Assembly (NCBI GenBank): GCA_035718045.1
Contig: DASTHV010000036.1
Location: 1-7,952, forward strand
Reading direction: 5' to 3'
Source of the DNA: DASTHV01 sp035718045
GTDB taxonomy: Bacteria > Patescibacteriota > Saccharimonadia > Saccharimonadales > UBA10212
Length of the DNA: 7,952 nt
The notes below the pieces were generated by a model that did no database searches, was not told where the DNA came from, and saw nothing but the letters and a program-made list of their open reading frames with translations. Shown here one piece after another: positions 5,770-7,952 of this stretch (its first letter is position 1; each line of letters begins with the position of its first letter). Both the position numbers and the translations under genes were made by a program.

Positions 5770-6162
5770 CTAGAAGCGAAGCTTCTTGGCCATTTCGGCC
5801 AGAGCGGTGTGGTCCGCCTCGGGTGCCTGTGGCCTACGCTCAAAGAACTCCGCGGCTATATTAAAGGGGATCAAGTGGACGTGGGCGTGAGGCACTTCCT
5901 CGCCAATTACTTTCACGCCAACATATTTTGCAGACAGAATCTGCCGGATATGCAAAGCTACCCTTTTGCAGGCCGCCATTAAGGCCCCGTAATCCTGATC
6001 GTCCAAATCCCAGATGAATTCGACCTGCTTTTTTGGTATTACCAAAGTATGACCGGGCTGTGTGGGGTTGATGTCTAAAAAGGCCAAGATTTTATCATCT
6101 TCGTAAATTTTGTGGCAGGGGATTTCGCCTTTGATAATCCTGGTAAATACGCTGTCGGCCAT
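5770..6162 (-). CDS. HIT family protein (histidine triad nucleotide-binding hydrolase)
   Basis: HIT proteins are small cytoplasmic hydrolases or transferases of nucleoside phosphoramidates and dinucleoside polyphosphates. The 130-residue product has the complete family layout: SVFTRIIKGEIP near the start, AFLDINPTQPGHTLVIPKK (27-45), and the triad HAHVH at 92-96 preceded by IGEEVP. His94 should be the nucleotidylated residue. The length is typical for a single-domain HIT protein. The start ATG at 6162 matches the family N-terminus (MADSVFTRIIKGEIP). No Shine-Dalgarno is seen; a TATCAT -10 ends six bases upstream, so the message is probably leaderless. It diverges from tRNA-Ser and precedes the HTH-HAD gene on the same strand. 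The exact physiological substrate cannot be told from the sequence. Confidence 0.93.
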   Translation of the reverse strand: MADSVFTRIIKGEIPCHKIYEDDKILAFLDINPTQPGHTLVIPKKQVEFIWDLDDQDYGALMAACKRVALHIRQILSAKYVGVKVIGEEVPHAHVHLIPFNIAAEFFERRPQAPEADHTALAEMAKKLRF

Positions 6163-6168
6163 AGCCTA

Positions 6169-6177
6169 ATGATAGCA
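6169..6177 (-). promoter_or_regulatory. Extended -10 promoter of hit
   Basis: On the minus strand TG-C-TATCAT ends six bases before the ATG at 6162, so the transcript should start at about the start codon. On the plus strand the same hexamer reads ATGATA and sits at the -35 position of the tRNA-Ser promoter, making two back-to-back overlapping promoters. Confidence 0.5.
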
Positions 6178-6197
6178 AATCCTAAATGAGATATAAT
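6169..6197 (+). promoter_or_regulatory. Promoter of tRNA-Ser
   Basis: A perfect TATAAT (6192-6197) lies 17 bases after ATGATA (6169-6174, four of six matches to TTGACA). The -10 is 12 bases before the tRNA 5' end. The -10 and the 12 bases after it are nearly identical to those before tRNA-Arg at 7853-7870. Confidence 0.7.
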
Positions 6198-6209
6198 TAC
6201 CTCTGTTGC

Positions 6210-6299
6210 GGAGGAGTGGCCGAGTGGTTGAAGGCGCTGCTCTCGAAAAGCAGTATGCGGGAAACCGTATCGCGAGTTCGAATCTCGCCTCCTCCGCCA
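6210..6299 (+). tRNA. tRNA-Ser (anticodon CGA)
   Basis: This is a 90-nt class II tRNA reading UCG. Acceptor GGAGGAG (6210-6216) pairs with CTCCTCC (6289-6295); the discriminator is G and CCA is encoded (6297-6299). The anticodon stem CTGCT/AGCAG encloses the loop CTCGAAA with CGA at 6244-6246. A long variable arm (TGCGG-type stem) and the GTTCGAA T-loop region are present. The three bases after CCA and those next to it (GGCGG, 6300-6304) could pair with the CCGCC at the tRNA end, a possible processing feature. Confidence 0.97.
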
Positions 6300-6307
6300 G
6301 GCGGTAA

Positions 6308-6664
6308 TTAGCGGCGGGATATATTGACCAAGGCCGTTAATCCCCAGGCGATAACCGCGTAAACGACCATAGCGACAAGGGTGTAAACCTCAAATCGTGA
6401 AACTCCGTAATGATAATTGTCATAGCTAAACAACCCAAAGAACGGCGCCACGAACGGGTGAGAGCAGGTATAAATGAAGTTGGCGAACCAATTAGTAGTA
6501 TTGGCACCTAGTAAGGCCAACACGAACCTAAAAGCTAGCAGTACTAAAATCACTCCGGCCACGAACCAAATCAGTCTGACCAAAAAATTCTGAGCCCTAT
6601 AGTCAACGGCCACCGGCTCCGGGACATCCTGGGTAACAGTTTCACGGACCACTCTTTTAGCCAT
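6308..6664 (-). CDS. YggT family integral membrane protein
   Basis: The 118-residue protein has a charged N-terminal tail (1-26, KRVVRETVTQDVPEP) and two hydrophobic segments, about 30-53 (LIWFVAGVILVLLAFRFVLALL) and 93-114. Between them lies the HPFVAPFFGLF stretch characteristic of YggT. YggT proteins are inner-membrane proteins of unclear function; links to osmotic stress and, in Gram-positives, cell division (YlmG) have been reported. The start is set by the Shine-Dalgarno GGAGG (6669-6673), four bases before the ATG at 6664; a GTG at 6667 is too close to it. The stop lies only eight bases from the end of the convergent tRNA-Ser gene, so no terminator fits. The gene diverges from mscL across a 134-base spacer with a palindrome. 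Confidence 0.88.
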   Translation of the reverse strand: MAKRVVRETVTQDVPEPVAVDYRAQNFLVRLIWFVAGVILVLLAFRFVLALLGANTTNWFANFIYTCSHPFVAPFFGLFSYDNYHYGVSRFEVYTLVAMVVYAVIAWGLTALVNISRR

Positions 6665-6684
6665 CACTCCTCCGTTAAGTTACA

Positions 6685-6710
6685 TTGACAATATATTAAC
6701 AAACTGTTAA
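6685..6710. promoter_or_regulatory. Palindrome and TTGACA in the yggT-mscL divergent spacer
   Basis: TTAACA (6696-6701), AAC, TGTTAA (6705-6710) is a perfect 15-base palindrome of operator size. A consensus TTGACA overlaps its flank on the plus strand (6685-6690), with a weak TAAAAG 17 bases further. On the minus strand the TAATAT/TATATT run (6690-6698) may be the yggT -10. The site is placed to affect both divergent envelope genes, but no regulator is identified. Confidence 0.35.
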
Positions 6711-6787
6711 AAGATACCTCAGTAAGATATCTAACAACCGGTCAATCGACTTTTTATATAGGATTATTACTGGTTTAATGAATAGAT

Positions 6788-6793
6788 AAGGAG
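6788..6793 (+). promoter_or_regulatory. Ribosome binding site of mscL
   Basis: AAGGAG lies five bases before the ATG at 6799 and only two before the TTG at 6796, so it decides for the ATG start. Confidence 0.75.
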
Positions 6794-6798
6794 ATTTG

Positions 6799-7215
6799 AT
6801 GTTTAAGGAATTCCGGAAGTTCATTCTGCGGGGCAATGTGGTGGATCTGGCTGTAGGTATCGTAATTGGAGCCGCTTTTAACGGCGTGGTCCAGGCCTTT
6901 GTCAAAGATATTATTACGCCGATTTTACCTACCGGCCACGGCAAGGACTTTGCTAACGCCAGTTTCGCGATCGGGCAGAATCATGTGTTCCATTACGGAG
7001 ACTTTGTAAACACTTTAATTTCCTTTTTAATAATCGCGGCGGCAGTTTTCTTCCTGGTAGTCCAGCCGATTAACAAATTGAATGAGCTATCTCAAAGAAG
7101 AAAAACCACCGACGAACCGGCCTCTAAAAAGTGTCCGTTCTGCTTTAGCGAAATCAATAAAAAGGCCACCCGCTGCGCTTTTTGCACCGCTAAGCTCGAA
7201 GCTGAAGAGTCTTAA
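6799..7215 (+). CDS. mscL: Large-conductance mechanosensitive channel MscL with C-terminal zinc ribbon
   Basis: MscL is a homopentameric membrane channel that opens under strong tension and releases solutes on hypo-osmotic shock. The 138-residue product shows the canonical N-terminus FKEFRKFILRGNVVDLAVG, TM1 (about 14-40, with the pore-lining VIGAAFNGVVQAF), a periplasmic loop, and TM2 (about 69-90, ending FFLVVQPINKL). The usual C-terminal helical bundle is replaced or extended by a small zinc ribbon: Cys112 and Cys115 (CPFC) and Cys126 and Cys129 (CAFC), 10 residues between pairs, followed by an acidic tail. The start follows the AAGGAG site. The stop is seven bases from the convergent prepilin-like gene, leaving no room for a terminator. 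Similar cysteine-rich tails occur in some MscL families of other phyla by my recollection. Confidence 0.95.
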   Translation: MFKEFRKFILRGNVVDLAVGIVIGAAFNGVVQAFVKDIITPILPTGHGKDFANASFAIGQNHVFHYGDFVNTLISFLIIAAAVFFLVVQPINKLNELSQRRKTTDEPASKKCPFCFSEINKKATRCAFCTAKLEAEES

Positions 7216-7222
7216 AGGTTTA

Positions 7223-7741
7223 CTAGGGTTTGGCTAGGCTGAAACCGTCTACGCCGTCGCCGGCAACTTGGCCGGCTTTGGTGTCACCGCTGAAGTAATA
7301 TAGTGGCATTTTCTTGTAGGTGTACTGCTTGGCGCCGTCCGAGCGAGTGATGGTATCAACGTTGGCGGGCAGGTTGGTGGTTGTGGTTGCCGTGTAGACC
7401 GGCCAGGTGCTTAGGCACGAGCCGCTGCAGTTGCTGACTCCGGCCGTATCTTTGTCATAGGTGTAGAGGGTTTTGCCGTTAGCGTCGGCTAAGTACTTGT
7501 TACCTTTTGAATCAGTTTTAGTTGTCACCACCTGAGAGGCAGTCGTCTGAGACGGTGTAGACGGAGTTTTGGCGGTTTGTTTAGAAACTTCGGTCTGAGT
7601 ATTAGCGGCGTCGCCATAAGTGCTGTCGGTATTACTTTTGCTAGTGAATACGTACCAGGCCGTAAACGCTATGATGCCAATAATGACGAGCACCAGAACC
7701 GTTTCAACGACGGCGAGACCTTTTTGGTTATATCTTTTCAT
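7223..7741 (-). CDS. Prepilin-like secreted protein with COG4315 (PF03640-type) domain
   Basis: The 172-residue protein starts with a type III (prepilin) signal: KRYNQKG | LAVVE followed by a hydrophobic helix to about residue 32. Gly8 is the likely cleavage point, with Glu13 at mature position +5, as in type IV pilins. A Ser/Thr/Gln-rich stretch (36-75) links it to a domain with two repeats of the secreted-repeat family: GKTLYTYDKDTAGVSNCSGSCLSTWP (key residues Tyr93, Asp96, Cys105, Cys109, Trp113), then the KKMPLYYFSGD and GDGVDGF segment. This domain occurs in lipoproteins of unknown function; here the lipobox is absent and a pilin helix takes its place. The start ATG at 7741 follows AGGAG (7751-7755) at nine bases. 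A promoter lies at 7783-7811. It is probably a minor pilin or pilus-associated surface protein, the latter being inference. Confidence 0.82.
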   Translation of the reverse strand: MKRYNQKGLAVVETVLVLVIIGIIAFTAWYVFTSKSNTDSTYGDAANTQTEVSKQTAKTPSTPSQTTASQVVTTKTDSKGNKYLADANGKTLYTYDKDTAGVSNCSGSCLSTWPVYTATTTTNLPANVDTITRSDGAKQYTYKKMPLYYFSGDTKAGQVAGDGVDGFSLAKP

Positions 7742-7782
7742 TTTCCCACTCTCCTAATTAACGGGTATAGCTTAATGAATAA

Positions 7783-7811
7783 AGCATAATCTAAAAAGTT
7801 ACAACAGGCAA
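7783..7811 (-). promoter_or_regulatory. Promoter TTGCCT-N17-TATGCT of the prepilin-like gene
   Basis: On the minus strand TTGCCT (7806-7811) and TATGCT (7783-7788) are 17 bases apart. Transcription would start near 7776, giving a leader of about 35 bases that contains the AGGAG site. The hexamers and spacing equal those at 1960-1988. Confidence 0.55.
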
Positions 7812-7849
7812 CAATCGAATTGGCCCGGCTGGTGTTTTACAGAGATAAA

Positions 7850-7858
7850 TGTTACAAT
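7850..7858 (+). promoter_or_regulatory. Extended -10 promoter of tRNA-Arg
   Basis: TG-T-TACAAT is an extended -10 element ending 12 bases before the tRNA 5' end, the same distance as for tRNA-Ser. The 12-base leader TACCCCTGTTGC differs from that of tRNA-Ser at one position. No clear -35 is seen. Confidence 0.6.
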
Positions 7859-7870
7859 TACCCCTGTTGC

Positions 7871-7947
7871 GCGCGTGTAGCTCAGCTGGATAGAGCGTCG
7901 GCTTGCGGAGCCGAAGGTCGTAGGTTCAAATCCTGCCACGCGTACCA
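7871..7947 (+). tRNA. tRNA-Arg (anticodon GCG)
   Basis: This is a 77-nt class I tRNA. Acceptor GCGCGTG (7871-7877) pairs with CACGCGT (7937-7943), with a G-U pair at the end; the discriminator is A and CCA is encoded (7945-7947). D stem GCTC/GAGC, anticodon stem TCGGC/GCCGA, and T arm GTAGG/CCTGC with loop TTCAAAT are all intact. Loop TTGCGGA gives anticodon GCG at 7905-7907, reading CGC and probably CGU. Most bacteria use ACG, edited to ICG, for these codons, so G34 is unusual. Confidence 0.95.
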
Positions 7948-7952
7948 GCCCA

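Noticed and set aside
5756..5773. Intrinsic terminator of hit
   Set aside because: The 5-bp stem is short and the T-run after it (CCTTTTAG) is weak; not enough for a separate call.

Overview
The window looks like a chromosomal segment of a Patescibacteria/CPR bacterium, most likely an environmental member of Candidatus Saccharibacteria (TM7). The reasons are a MurE-type ligase that lacks the usual N-terminal domain, compact single-gene units with tiny gaps and convergent overlaps, a moderate G+C content by eye, and a mix of core translation genes with a prepilin-like surface protein. The assignment rests on recalled family features, not on a search.

Layout, left to right. A partial murE-like gene runs leftwards off the window edge. 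A 193-base divergent spacer with two perfect hairpins separates it from tsaD (tRNA t6A synthesis). After tsaD comes a 215-base gap that holds a consensus-like promoter, a roughly 100-nt structured segment and an intrinsic terminator. I read this as a candidate small RNA gene. Next is valS, which overlaps by 12 bases the end of a leftward gene for an unusual HTH-HAD fusion protein. A leftward HIT hydrolase gene follows, then a rightward tRNA-Ser(CGA) whose promoter overlaps the HIT promoter back to back. A YggT-family membrane protein (leftward) and MscL (rightward) diverge from a spacer with a perfect palindrome. A leftward prepilin-like protein with a COG4315-type secreted-repeat domain comes next, and a rightward tRNA-Arg with a GCG anticodon ends the window.

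Functionally there are two themes. One is tRNA supply and charging: TsaD modifies ANN-decoding tRNAs, ValS charges tRNA-Val, and two tRNA genes share an almost identical promoter-leader cassette. The other is the cell envelope: MurE, YggT, MscL and the prepilin-like protein.

Sequence-level themes are worth attention. Heptanucleotide tandem repeats have expanded in frame inside tsaD and valS, with a related array between hit and the HAD gene. tsaD, hit and probably valS have -10 elements so close to the start codon that their mRNAs should be leaderless or nearly so, whereas yggT, mscL and the prepilin-like gene carry clear Shine-Dalgarno sequences. A TTGCCT-N17-TATGCT promoter occurs twice, once before the prepilin-like gene and once before the candidate small RNA. 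No stretch longer than 300 bases lacks a gene. I saw no CRISPR array, insertion sequence or phage gene.
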